This document shows positions 8,461 to 16,676 of a stretch of DNA of 64,000 nucleotides, in pieces (position 1 is the first letter of the stretch; every line of letters starts with the position of its first letter). Source of the DNA: CALKXV01 sp965228905 (GTDB lineage: Bacteria > Pseudomonadota > Alphaproteobacteria > Rhodobacterales > Rhodobacteraceae); NCBI GenBank assembly GCA_965228905.1, contig CBDDII010000003.1, positions 186,001 through 250,000 on the forward strand, read 5' to 3'. The translations under genes were made by a program, and so were the position numbers. The notes beneath the pieces are model-generated. The model was not told the DNA's origin and searched no databases. It saw only the letters and a list, made by a program, of their open reading frames with translations.

Positions 8461-8572
8461 GATACGCCTCCCCTAGTTTACGAGCCGATAGTGATTAACG
8501 GGCGGACACTATAACCCGTCACCGGAATTGCCAAGATGGGCAAAATGTGCTTTTCTGTCACGGCTGAGGGGC

Positions 8573-10597
8573 ATGGATGAAAGAACGCTGCCAATGTTCA
8601 AAGCCCTGATCACGGTTTCCGTTCTGATCGGGTCGACGACAATCGGGCTTGCCCAGTCAAGCGCCGAGGTCGTGGGCTATGAAAGCGCCTTGAAATCCAT
8701 GCGGGCGGGCGAGTGGCGCGCGTCACTCAACACCGCCGAAAGCGCCAGCCCCGTCGCACGTGACATCATCGAATGGCATCGTCTGCGGGCCGGGCTTGGC
8801 GATTTTGACTCCGTTCAGCGTTTTCTTCAGCGCCGTGGCGACTGGCCGGGGCTGAAGCTGCTGCGCCGTAAGTCCGAGGCTCGCCTGCCTTTCGGTTCGC
8901 GCGCGGACGAGGTGATTGCCTTTTTTGCAGAGGAGCCGCCCCAGACCGGCGCCGGCGCCCGTGCGTTGATCGCAGCCTATCGCGCGAAAGGCATGGATTC
9001 AGATGCCGAGGCCGAAGCGGTTCACACCTGGCTGACCAAGATCATGGCGGCATCGGACGAGGCCGCGCTTTTGAAGCAATACGGCGACAAGCTGAAACAG
9101 CACCACGAAGCACGCCTGGATATGCTCTTGTGGCGCAACGCATCCAAAAGCGCCGAACGCATGTACCCGCGTGTCTCAAGCGGCTGGCAGGCGCTGGCAA
9201 AAGCCCGGCTGAAACTGCGCAAGAACGAAAAGAACGTGGACGGGCTGATCGCAAAAGTGCCAGCGTCACTGCGCGACACGCCCGGTCTGAATTTCGAACG
9301 TATGCAGTGGCGGGCGCGACGCGGAAAGTCGCAAGAGGCCATCGACCTTGTACTTGCAGCGGGCGACGATGAACTCGGTCGCCCCGAGATGTGGGCCGGA
9401 TGGCGGCGTGCTTTCGTACGGTCGGAAATGCGTGCGGGGCGGATCGACCAGGCCTACAAGCTGGCCTCGATTCACGGGCTGAGCGAAGGATCGTCCTTCG
9501 CCGATCTTGAATGGCTTTCGGGATACCTTGCCCTGACCTATCTCGAAGATGGTGAAAAAGCGCTTGGCCACTTCCTGAGGTTTCGCGGCGCGGTGGAAAC
9601 GCCGATTTCCCTTGGCCGCGCAGGGTATTGGGAAGGACGCGCGCACGAGCTTGTGGGCGACGCGGAAAGTGCGCAACTGGCCTATGCCTTCGGTGCCGAG
9701 TACCAGACCAGTTTCTACGGCCTTCTCGCCGCCGAACGGGCCGGAAAGCCGCTGGACCCCAGCCTGACGGGCGAGGAACAGTTCCCCCGCTGGCGCACGA
9801 CAACGCTGCCCACAAACACGGTCTTTCAGGCGGCCGAGCTTTTCATCGCGGCGGGCGAGATCAATCGCGCGGAGCAATTCCTGCGCCATCTGGCCGAAAC
9901 CCTGCCCGTCGATGAAATCGGCAGCATCGGTGACTATGTGCTGGACAGAGACCAGCCCCATCTTGCGGTCATGGTGGGCAAACAGGCCGCGCGTCGCGGG
10001 ATTGCCCTGCCCAAGATGTACTATCCGGTCGCATCGCTTGGGATCACCGATTACCCTGTCCCGCGCGAGCTTGCCCTCGCCATCGCGCGACGCGAGAGCG
10101 AGTTTGATCCCGGTGTGGAAAGCGGCGCGGGCGCACGTGGACTGATGCAGTTGATGCCTGCCACCGCCAAGGCCGTCGCCGAGTATCTGGATATCCCCTA
10201 TTCCAAAAGCCGCCTGTTCACCGATCCATCGTATAACGCGCGTCTCGGAACAGCCTATCTTGATGAATTGATGGCCATTTTCAGTGGCAATGTCGTCATG
10301 ACCGCCGCAGGCTACAACGCCGGGCCGGGCCGTCCGATCCGCTGGATGAAAGAACGCGGCGACCCAAGGCGCGGCGAAATCGACATCGTCGACTGGATCG
10401 AACATATCCCCTTCGACGAAACACGTAACTATGTCATGCGCGTCGCCGAAAGCCTGCCGGTCTATCGCGCGCGTCTGACGGGTGAAACCGGGCCTGTCAC
10501 CCTGACCGAAGAACTGATCGGGCGACCCGGCCATGTTAGGCAGGCGAAAAAAGGCACGATCACACGTCCCAGGCCACGCCCCGTACTGACCGACTGA
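8573..10597 (+). CDS. Soluble lytic murein transglycosylase
   Basis: This periplasmic enzyme cleaves peptidoglycan glycan strands to 1,6-anhydro products. The 674-residue product begins with a signal peptide (hydrophobic stretch ending near L-A-Q). A long alpha-helical superhelical domain follows, then an SLT domain with catalytic Glu508 in A-R-R-E-S-E-F-D-P, then G-L-M-Q-L-M-P-A-T-A and A-A-G-Y-N-A-G-P-G. I chose the ATG at 8573 because GAGGGG lies just upstream; the ATG at 8594 is also possible. Layout and size are those of Slt70. Confidence 0.92.
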   Translation: MDERTLPMFKALITVSVLIGSTTIGLAQSSAEVVGYESALKSMRAGEWRASLNTAESASPVARDIIEWHRLRAGLGDFDSVQRFLQRRGDWPGLKLLRRKSEARLPFGSRADEVIAFFAEEPPQTGAGARALIAAYRAKGMDSDAEAEAVHTWLTKIMAASDEAALLKQYGDKLKQHHEARLDMLLWRNASKSAERMYPRVSSGWQALAKARLKLRKNEKNVDGLIAKVPASLRDTPGLNFERMQWRARRGKSQEAIDLVLAAGDDELGRPEMWAGWRRAFVRSEMRAGRIDQAYKLASIHGLSEGSSFADLEWLSGYLALTYLEDGEKALGHFLRFRGAVETPISLGRAGYWEGRAHELVGDAESAQLAYAFGAEYQTSFYGLLAAERAGKPLDPSLTGEEQFPRWRTTTLPTNTVFQAAELFIAAGEINRAEQFLRHLAETLPVDEIGSIGDYVLDRDQPHLAVMVGKQAARRGIALPKMYYPVASLGITDYPVPRELALAIARRESEFDPGVESGAGARGLMQLMPATAKAVAEYLDIPYSKSRLFTDPSYNARLGTAYLDELMAIFSGNVVMTAAGYNAGPGRPIRWMKERGDPRRGEIDIVDWIEHIPFDETRNYVMRVAESLPVYRARLTGETGPVTLTEELIGRPGHVRQAKKGTITRPRPRPVLTD

Positions 10598-10606
10598 GGT
10601 GTCAGT

Positions 10607-11860
10607 TTACCTGAGTGCCCGGCCTTTCATGATGGCATCCGGTCCATATCTTTCGCGTATCCTGTCAGACGCACGCTCGGCTTCGGCCCGCACGCGGGCT
10701 TGTGGGTCCAAGAGATCACCGCCCGCCTCATTGGCATCTGCTGCCTCAAGATGTGAAAGCCCGACACCGATCAAGCGGTAGGGCCCTTCGTCCCCGACTT
10801 GATCGAACAGAAGTCTTGCGGTCCGATAGATGCGGTCGGCGATCTGCGTCGCTTCGGTGAGGCCGGTCTGGCGCGTGAGAATCTTGTGGTTGGCGCGCTT
10901 CAGTTTCAACGTCACTGTTCGCCCGGCCTTGTCCTTGGCCTTGGCCCGATCCGCGACGTTCTCGGCCAGCCGCCATATGTGGCCGTCAAGAATATCCGGG
11001 TCCGCCGTATCCTCGCCGAAGGTGGTTTCGTTCGAGATCGATTTGACCGGGGTGCGCGACGATACCCGTCGCCGATCCTCGCCCCGCGCCAGATGATAAA
11101 GCCGCTCGCCCATACCGCCGAACCGCGCGACCAGGTCCTGCTTTTCCCACCTCAGCAAATCCTTGAACGTACGGATCCCCGCCTTGTCCAGCGACACCTG
11201 TGCCTGAGGCCCGATCCCCCAGATCAGGCGAACCGGCTTGTCGCGCAGGAAATCCGCCGTCTCCGCCTTGCCGATCACCGAAAACCCGCGCGGCTTGTCG
11301 AGGTCCGAAGCTACCTTGGCAAGGAACTTGTTGTGCGAAAGGCCGATCGACCCCGACAGCCCCAATTCATCTTCCATGCGCTTGACCAACCGCGCCAGCA
11401 TCACCGCAGGCGGCGCATGGTGCAGCCGCTCTGTCCCCGTCAGATCCATGAAGGCCTCGTCCAAAGACAGAGGTTCGACCACCGGCGTCATGTCGTCCAT
11501 CATCGCGCGAATCTCGCGGCTGACCTCGACGTAAGCACTCATCCGTCCCTTCACGACCACCGCCTCGGGGCAAAGTTTCAGCGCCTGGAACATGGGCATC
11601 GCCGACCGCACGCCCTTGATCCGCGCGATGTAGCAGGCGGTTGAAACGACGCCCCGTTTTCCGCCGCCGATGATAACCGCTTTGTCGCGCAAGGACGGAT
11701 CGTCGCGCTTTTCGACACTGGCATAAAAGGCATCGCAATCCATATGCGCAATCGACAGGTCGAACAGTTCGGGATGCGCGATCACGCGCGGCCGCCCGCA
11801 CTTCGGACAGCGGGATCCGGCATCGAACGTTGACAGACAATCGCGACAAAGGGCAGGCAT
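10607..11860 (-). CDS. dinB: DNA polymerase IV (Y family) with N-terminal zinc-ribbon-like cysteines
   Basis: This is a translesion polymerase of the DinB branch, 417 residues. Catalytic acidic motifs are M-D-C-D-A-F-Y (around 39-45) and L-S-L-D-E-A-F-M-D. The finger, thumb and little-finger regions follow in normal order. Before the polymerase there is an extra 30-residue head with C-x-x-C and C-x-x-C pairs (Cys5, Cys8, Cys18, Cys21), as in a small zinc ribbon. Its start faces the Nudix gene, 29 bases away. No LexA site was identified with certainty. Confidence 0.92.
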   Translation of the reverse strand: MPALCRDCLSTFDAGSRCPKCGRPRVIAHPELFDLSIAHMDCDAFYASVEKRDDPSLRDKAVIIGGGKRGVVSTACYIARIKGVRSAMPMFQALKLCPEAVVVKGRMSAYVEVSREIRAMMDDMTPVVEPLSLDEAFMDLTGTERLHHAPPAVMLARLVKRMEDELGLSGSIGLSHNKFLAKVASDLDKPRGFSVIGKAETADFLRDKPVRLIWGIGPQAQVSLDKAGIRTFKDLLRWEKQDLVARFGGMGERLYHLARGEDRRRVSSRTPVKSISNETTFGEDTADPDILDGHIWRLAENVADRAKAKDKAGRTVTLKLKRANHKILTRQTGLTEATQIADRIYRTARLLFDQVGDEGPYRLIGVGLSHLEAADANEAGGDLLDPQARVRAEAERASDRIRERYGPDAIMKGRALR

Positions 11861-11889
11861 GGGTCAATTCTATCCAAGGGAGCGCACCT

Positions 11890-12318
11890 GTGACAGAGCC
11901 GTTTCTGGGGGCAAAACTGGCCCTTCTGGTGGGCGAAAGGATCGTCACCATCCTGCGTGACGATATTCCGACGATCCCCTGGCCCGGCCACTGGGATTTG
12001 CCGGGGGGAGGCCGCGAAGGCGATGAGACGCCCGAGGCTTGCGTGTTGCGCGAGTTGCATGAGGAACTTGCCATATCGCTTGATGAAAGCGCCCTGGTTT
12101 ACAAGGCACGTGGAACGCGCAAGGGCCGCGATGTGTGGTTCTTCGCCGCCGAGGTTCCGACGTTCGACAAAGACAAGGTCATTTTCGGCAACGAGGGCCA
12201 AAGATGGGACCTTGCCCCGATTGACTGGTTTCTGAACGAAGCCCATGCTGTGCCGCATCAGAAAGACAATTTGCGCACATACCTCGACAAACGTCCGAAA
12301 AAGGTTAACCGGCCCTGA
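11890..12318 (+). CDS. Nudix hydrolase
   Basis: The 142-residue product has a Nudix box beginning G-G-R-E-G-D-E-T-P-E and ending R-E-L-H-E-E-L-A. The catalytic glutamates are present; the usual glycine near the end of the box is alanine. The family hydrolyses nucleoside diphosphates linked to another group. The substrate here is unknown, though the position beside dinB would suit sanitising damaged nucleotides (inference). I chose the GTG at 11890 because AAGGGAG precedes it at good spacing and upstream alternatives overlap the dinB start. Confidence 0.85.
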   Translation: MTEPFLGAKLALLVGERIVTILRDDIPTIPWPGHWDLPGGGREGDETPEACVLRELHEELAISLDESALVYKARGTRKGRDVWFFAAEVPTFDKDKVIFGNEGQRWDLAPIDWFLNEAHAVPHQKDNLRTYLDKRPKKVNRP

Positions 12319-12421
12319 AAACGCCTTTTTTCCGGGGCAAATCAAGCAGCAGACAGGCATGAAAAAGCAGTGCTTTGACGGGAACAGAATCTCTAAGCCG
12401 TTGAAATAAAGGCTTTCAATT

Positions 12422-12438
12422 CCCATGTATACCATGGG
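12422..12438. promoter_or_regulatory. CCCATG-N5-CATGGG palindrome upstream of the SPFH gene
   Basis: Perfect 6-bp arms flank a TATAC spacer 20 bases before the start codon. Its position suggests an operator or a leader hairpin. No known regulator was recognised. Confidence 0.3.
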
Positions 12439-12458
12439 GTACAGAAAGGGACAGGTAT

Positions 12459-13346
12459 ATGGATCAAGTTATTGACGTTCTTGGCGGAGGCGGCATCGCG
12501 ACGCTTCTCTTCGCCCTTTTCATCATCATTTGTGTCTACAAGGGTGTGCGGATCGTTCCACAATCCGAAAAGCATGTGGTCGAACGGTTCGGCCGGTTGC
12601 GCACGGTTCTGGGGCCGGGGATCAACTTCATTGTGCCTTTCCTTGACCGCGTCGCGCACCAGATCTCGATCCTTGAACGCCAATTGCCCAATGCAAGCCA
12701 GGACGCCATCACCGCCGACAACGTGCTGGTGCAGGTCGAAACCAGCGTGTTTTACCGGATTATCCAGCCGGAAAAGACCGTCTACCGTATCCGCGACGTT
12801 GACGCCGCCATCGCTACCACGGTGGCCGGTATTGTCCGTGCCGAGATCGGCAAGATGGAGCTGGACGAGGTGCAATCGAACCGCGCCACCCTGATTTCCA
12901 CGATCAAGGCGAGTGTCGAGGATGCGGTGGACAACTGGGGGATCGAAGTGACACGCGCCGAGATCCTGGACGTGAACCTCGATCAGGCGACTCGCGATGC
13001 GATGCTTCAGCAGTTGAACGCCGAACGCGAACGTCGTGCGGCGGTGACACGCGCCGAAGGTGAAAAACGCTCGGTCGAACTTCAGGCTGACGCCGATCTC
13101 TATGCCGCCGAGCAGACCGCCAAGGCCCGCCGTGTGGCGGCAGATGCCGAGGCTTACGCAACCGGCGTTGTGGCCCGCGCCATCCAGGACAACGGCTTGG
13201 AAGCAGCTCAATACCAGGTGGCGCTGAAACAGGTCGAGGCCCTCAACAAACTTGGAGCGGGCGAAGGCTCCTCCACCATCGTTGTGCCCGCCAATGCGCT
13301 TGAGGCATTTGGCGACGCCTTCAAGATGCTGAAAGGGAGAGCCTGA
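12459..13346 (+). CDS. SPFH/stomatin-like membrane protein (QmcA type)
   Basis: The 295-residue protein has one N-terminal membrane helix (about 12-30). The SPFH/Band 7 domain follows, with V-V-E-R-F-G-R and the conserved F-I-V-P-F stretch, then an Ala/Glu-rich coiled coil (about 185-250) that drives oligomerisation. SPFH proteins form membrane microdomain scaffolds and can bind proteases such as FtsH; QmcA is the E. coli counterpart. The NfeD-family gene starts 2 bases after this stop, the usual partner arrangement, so the two probably form a complex. Confidence 0.9.
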   Translation: MDQVIDVLGGGGIATLLFALFIIICVYKGVRIVPQSEKHVVERFGRLRTVLGPGINFIVPFLDRVAHQISILERQLPNASQDAITADNVLVQVETSVFYRIIQPEKTVYRIRDVDAAIATTVAGIVRAEIGKMELDEVQSNRATLISTIKASVEDAVDNWGIEVTRAEILDVNLDQATRDAMLQQLNAERERRAAVTRAEGEKRSVELQADADLYAAEQTAKARRVAADAEAYATGVVARAIQDNGLEAAQYQVALKQVEALNKLGAGEGSSTIVVPANALEAFGDAFKMLKGRA

Positions 13347-13348
13347 TC

Positions 13349-13627
13349 ATGTGGTGGGCACTTTGGTGGGTGTGGATGGTCGGCGCATTGGCCCTCGCCA
13401 TCATGGAGGTCTTCATGCCCGTCCAGATTTTCCTGGGCTTCGCCCTGGGTGCTGCGGGCGTCGGCTTGGCGCTTCTTATCGGAGTGCCGGGACTTGCAGG
13501 ATCGCTTCCGGCCCTTGGCATGGCGTTTGCCGTGTTGTCATTGGTTGCCTGGCTGGTGCTTCGCCCGTTGATGGGCGTGCGCAAAGGTCAGGTGAAACAC
13601 TTCGAGCACGACATCAACGAAGACTGA
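13349..13627 (+). CDS. NfeD family membrane protein, short form
   Basis: The 92-residue product is almost entirely hydrophobic with three or four predicted membrane helices, ending in a short polar tail (K-H-F-E-H-D-I-N-E-D). This is the short NfeD form that lacks the protease domain and seems to lack most of the C-terminal OB fold. It is 2 bases downstream of the SPFH gene and shares its transcript. NfeD proteins are thought to assist stomatin-like partners. A strong hairpin follows the stop. Confidence 0.8.
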   Translation: MWWALWWVWMVGALALAIMEVFMPVQIFLGFALGAAGVGLALLIGVPGLAGSLPALGMAFAVLSLVAWLVLRPLMGVRKGQVKHFEHDINED

Positions 13628-13629
13628 GC

Positions 13630-13659
13630 AAAGCTGCGCAGAGTGATCTGCGCAGCTTT
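13630..13659. terminator. Bidirectional hairpin between convergent genes
   Basis: A 13-bp perfect stem (AAAGCTGCGCAGA and its complement) with a GTGA loop lies between the nfeD stop and the copper-chaperone stop. Each side ends in a short T run (TTT), so it can act in both directions. Confidence 0.75.
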
Positions 13660-13667
13660 CCCGCGCT

Positions 13668-14348
13668 CTAGTGGTTGCTGTGGTCCATGTCTTTCGCATC
13701 TCGCGCCGCCACAGGCATCTGGATCGTCACCTCGCCGGCTTTTTCAAAGGTCAGTTGCACCTCGACGGTTTCACCTTCGACGAACGGACCTTTCAGACCC
13801 ATGAACATGATGTGATAGCCGCCGGGCTTTAGTTCGACGGTCTCGCCCGCCGGAACAGGCAGGCCATCAGCCAGTTCCCGCATTTTCATCACGTCGCCAT
13901 CCATCTTCATTTCGTGGATTTCGACACGCTCGGAGATTTCTGACGCACCGGCGATCAACCGATCCTCCTCGGACCCGATATTCGTCAACGTCATGAAACC
14001 TCCTCCGGCTGGCTGGTTCGGCAGGGTTGCCCGCACAAAGGGCGACTTGATCTCGATACTACCCACGATGACCGCTTTAGCCCCCATGGCCATCGCAGCG
14101 TCGTCTCCGTGGCTGCTCGCCAAGAGAGTCCGCTTGGGCGAGCGTGCCTCTGTGCCCGGGTCAGTGCGTGTATCGCCGCGCAGCGCATGCGGCACCTCGC
14201 CGTCGCAGCCATGCGGCACGCGCAGGGTGATCTCTGTCGTCGTCCCCGTCTGCGCTTCCTTCTGTTCCAGAGTTGCATGGGCATTGGCCGCCATAGACGA
14301 CAGAAAAAGTGCGGTGATGGCACCGGTATTGATGATGATCTGTTTCAT
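13668..14348 (-). CDS. Copper chaperone PCuAC domain preceded by truncated YcnI (DUF1775) N-terminus
   Basis: The 226-residue exported protein starts with a signal peptide ending in A-N-A, after which mature His24 opens H-A-T-L-E as in YcnI/DUF1775 copper proteins. YcnI similarity continues to R-V-P-H-G-C-D-G-E (43-51), then breaks at about residue 58. After a roughly 30-residue unrelated junction, a PCuAC domain runs from about 93 to 214. Its copper ligands follow the family spacing exactly: His145, Met156, His179, Met181. About 100 residues of the YcnI domain are missing, so this looks like an internal deletion of a YcnI-PCuAC fusion. PCuAC delivers Cu(I) to cytochrome oxidase. It is downstream of a DUF2946-like gene. 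The ATG at 14348 has AGGA at good spacing. Confidence 0.8.
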   Translation of the reverse strand: MKQIIINTGAITALFLSSMAANAHATLEQKEAQTGTTTEITLRVPHGCDGEVPHALRGDTRTDPGTEARSPKRTLLASSHGDDAAMAMGAKAVIVGSIEIKSPFVRATLPNQPAGGGFMTLTNIGSEEDRLIAGASEISERVEIHEMKMDGDVMKMRELADGLPVPAGETVELKPGGYHIMFMGLKGPFVEGETVEVQLTFEKAGEVTIQMPVAARDAKDMDHSNH

Positions 14349-14442
14349 TTTCAGTCCTCGATCCGTGGCGTGACATGACACGCCGAAAGAGCATGATCAG
14401 CCTCGCGGAAAGCGAAGCCATTGTTTTCGTTTGATTACTGGA

Positions 14443-14826
14443 TCAGATGACTGAAGGCGGCGCGCGAGAACGTGGCAGCCCGACGGCGTGGGTTGTGGCT
14501 CTGAATGCAGGCTGGAACTTTACATTCCGCTCACTTGAGAAAACAACCGCGACCGGGACGACCGGATCGACATCAAGCACGGCAGGGCCATGCGCCACCG
14601 CCCAGGGGCAACCCTCGCTGTCCTCACTGTGCCGAGTGTCTTCGTCGAATGTTTCAACGACCTCGATCACACCGTCGCCGGTGCAGATCACGAACTCCAG
14701 GCCGTTGGCCGTTGCCACGGGCATGATCCCGAGGGTGATCGCCTGCAAGATCAGGTACGGCAGCAGAACCACCATCACCAAGGCACGGCGAAAACCACGA
14801 TCAAAAATTGTACTGCCAGTCGACAT
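14443..14826 (-). CDS. DUF2946-like membrane-anchored protein, probably copper-related
   Basis: The 127-residue product has one N-terminal hydrophobic helix (about 13-38), then a region with C-T-G-D-G and C-P-W-A-V-A-H, and the C-terminal P-R-S-R-A-P-P-S signature typical of DUF2946-type proteins. These often sit in copper-handling clusters. It is upstream of the PCuAC gene on the same strand with a 94-base gap. The start is uncertain: ATGs at 14826 and 14847 are both possible and neither has a clear ribosome site. Function is inferred from context. Confidence 0.6.
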   Translation of the reverse strand: MSTGSTIFDRGFRRALVMVVLLPYLILQAITLGIMPVATANGLEFVICTGDGVIEVVETFDEDTRHSEDSEGCPWAVAHGPAVLDVDPVVPVAVVFSSERNVKFQPAFRATTHAVGLPRSRAPPSVI

Positions 14827-14992
14827 GCGCAAATCGTGGCACGACATCGCGTACCTGACAACGCTTTCAGCCGTGCATGAGCGGAAATGCACGCAAGGCG
14901 GCAGCATGCGAAACCCGCACCGAAGAACAGTCACAACCTCGCCCAATTCGCGGGTTACCCAAAGCTGAACGAACCGCCTTTCTGGAGCTCAA

Positions 14993-15694
14993 ATGATGCC
15001 CGCCACATATTACGTTGCCGTCCGAGAAGACGCCCCTTTCGTTTCCGGTGAGCGTGCGCCGACCGAGGCCGAGATCCTTCGCGACAATATTGCTAAAACG
15101 CTTGGTGCCCTGTTCGTCGAAGTGCAGATCGGCAAATTGACCGGCACCGCAAAAATCACGGCCCAATTCGGAACCGAGGACGGCCGTGCGGAGAACTTCA
15201 CCCTCGTCGGTGAAGACCCGATGGCCGAACAGGTCGTCCGCGCCACCTTGGCCGCCGCAGGCGATGCGCTGCCCGGCGACTATGGTGTCGCCGTCGCATT
15301 CGACATCAAGGATCACATGGTCGCTGAAAGCCTGACCTGGGACGTGATCCACAAGCTTGGCGCTGCCGACCGTTGCACCACCTACCTTTGGCAGGAGGAG
15401 GGAACGACCGACGTGGGCGACGACTACAAGTCCATCGAGATCTACTATGACATCGACAAGATCCCGGCGAACTTTTCCAATCCGCTGGATTTCCGCAATG
15501 CCGCGATGGAGCTTGTTGAAAACGCGCTAATGAACGCCGACGCGGGCGAATGGGAAGGGGCCGAGATCGGCATGGGCGAAGTGAACTTCGGGTTCGAGGT
15601 GGAAGACTTCGACCGGGCCGAAACGATCGTTCTGAACGCGGTCAAGGGCACGCCGTTCGAAGGCATCCGCGAGATTACACGACACCCCGGCTAA
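14993..15694 (+). CDS. Conserved hypothetical acidic cytoplasmic protein
   Basis: The 233-residue product has no signal peptide or membrane helix and is strongly acidic, especially in the C-terminal half. It begins M-M-P-A-T-Y-Y-V-A-V. I do not recognise a family. GGAG lies 6 bases before the first ATG, which supports the start. It converges with the two-domain repeat protein gene, with 13 bases between the stops. Codon use matches the surrounding genome, so it is likely a real lineage-specific gene. Confidence 0.65.
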   Translation: MMPATYYVAVREDAPFVSGERAPTEAEILRDNIAKTLGALFVEVQIGKLTGTAKITAQFGTEDGRAENFTLVGEDPMAEQVVRATLAAAGDALPGDYGVAVAFDIKDHMVAESLTWDVIHKLGAADRCTTYLWQEEGTTDVGDDYKSIEIYYDIDKIPANFSNPLDFRNAAMELVENALMNADAGEWEGAEIGMGEVNFGFEVEDFDRAETIVLNAVKGTPFEGIREITRHPG

Positions 15695-15707
15695 ACGCGC
15701 GGCTGGA

Positions 15708-16559
15708 TCACTCTTCGCCGCGCTTCATCTCTGCAATTCGCTCCAGCGCCTCTTGGCGCGTGTTGCGGATGTTGGGTCGAAAACCACCGGATTCGGCACG
15801 CAAGCGAATGTCGGTCTCTGTTTCCGATCCGGGTGCATAACGCACCGAACCAAGCGAACCCGCTTCGTTCAAGGCCTTGCCACGCGCGGCGTACTGGATC
15901 CAGGCACCCGAGAAAATCTTGGTGTTTTCGTAGTTGACCAGGAAATACCACTTGCGCCCCGTGGCCGCGACCAACTCGTCCAGAATATCGTAACAATCGT
16001 TCACATCGCGCGAATGCTCGAAGGTGATGTCCGAGAAATCCACGTCCATGACCTGTTCTTCATCAAGGAAAACGACGCGCTTGCGAAATTCCTCGGCGGT
16101 GTAGTTGGGGACATGAACGATCTTCACTTTCCGCTTGGACGGCAGGGACAGCAAACGCTCGATTGCGGCGTCGCGGTCCGCAAAAAGGTTGGGATCGAAA
16201 TTGTCAGTCCCGGCAGATTGCTTGATCCGGCGGCGCGTGTCTTCGCAGGCATCGTAGCGAACGGTCCCCATGGAATGAGCAAGGTTCAAATCCTTACCTC
16301 GGCGCGAGTGGGCGAACCATGCACCGGGATCAATCTTGGTGCCGCGATAGTTGATCAGAAAGAACCACAACTCTTCGCCTGTCTCCGCGATACGCTGTTC
16401 CAACAGATCGTAAAGCAGGTTGACGTCGGCGGAATTGCCAAGCGTCAGATCGGAAAGATCGACCTCCAAAATCTCGTCGTCCTTCAGAAACGAAATCCGT
16501 TCGTTCAAATCTTCGGGCTCCAAAGAAGCCGCCGCATTGGGTTCCAATGTCACGGACAT
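15708..16559 (-). CDS. Protein with two tandem copies of an unrecognised domain
   Basis: The 283-residue protein is an internal duplication: residues 21-137 and 161-276 align along their length. Shared landmarks are E/D-V-D-L/F-S-D-L/I-T, Y-D-L/I-L, W-F/Y-F-L-I/V-N-Y, G-A-W, R-G-K, G-S/T-V-R-Y, and F-D/R-P-N near the end of each unit. The first block has a faint look of a STAS-type beta-alpha fold, but that is a guess. No signal or membrane segment is present. The ATG at 16559 has GAGAGGGG upstream. Function unknown. Confidence 0.7.
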   Translation of the reverse strand: MSVTLEPNAAASLEPEDLNERISFLKDDEILEVDLSDLTLGNSADVNLLYDLLEQRIAETGEELWFFLINYRGTKIDPGAWFAHSRRGKDLNLAHSMGTVRYDACEDTRRRIKQSAGTDNFDPNLFADRDAAIERLLSLPSKRKVKIVHVPNYTAEEFRKRVVFLDEEQVMDVDFSDITFEHSRDVNDCYDILDELVAATGRKWYFLVNYENTKIFSGAWIQYAARGKALNEAGSLGSVRYAPGSETETDIRLRAESGGFRPNIRNTRQEALERIAEMKRGEE

Positions 16560-16676
16560 GCGCAATCCCCTCTCTCGAATCGCGCGGAGTCTACGCCGCG
16601 TTGCAGCATAAACAATGTGGCGTGCTGTCACGGTATGCAACTGCACACAATATCGGCAGATCCCTGCCGAAAAATT

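Noticed and set aside
9266..10534. Open frame of 422 codons on the minus strand
   Set aside because: Antisense to the lytic transglycosylase; shadow composition only.
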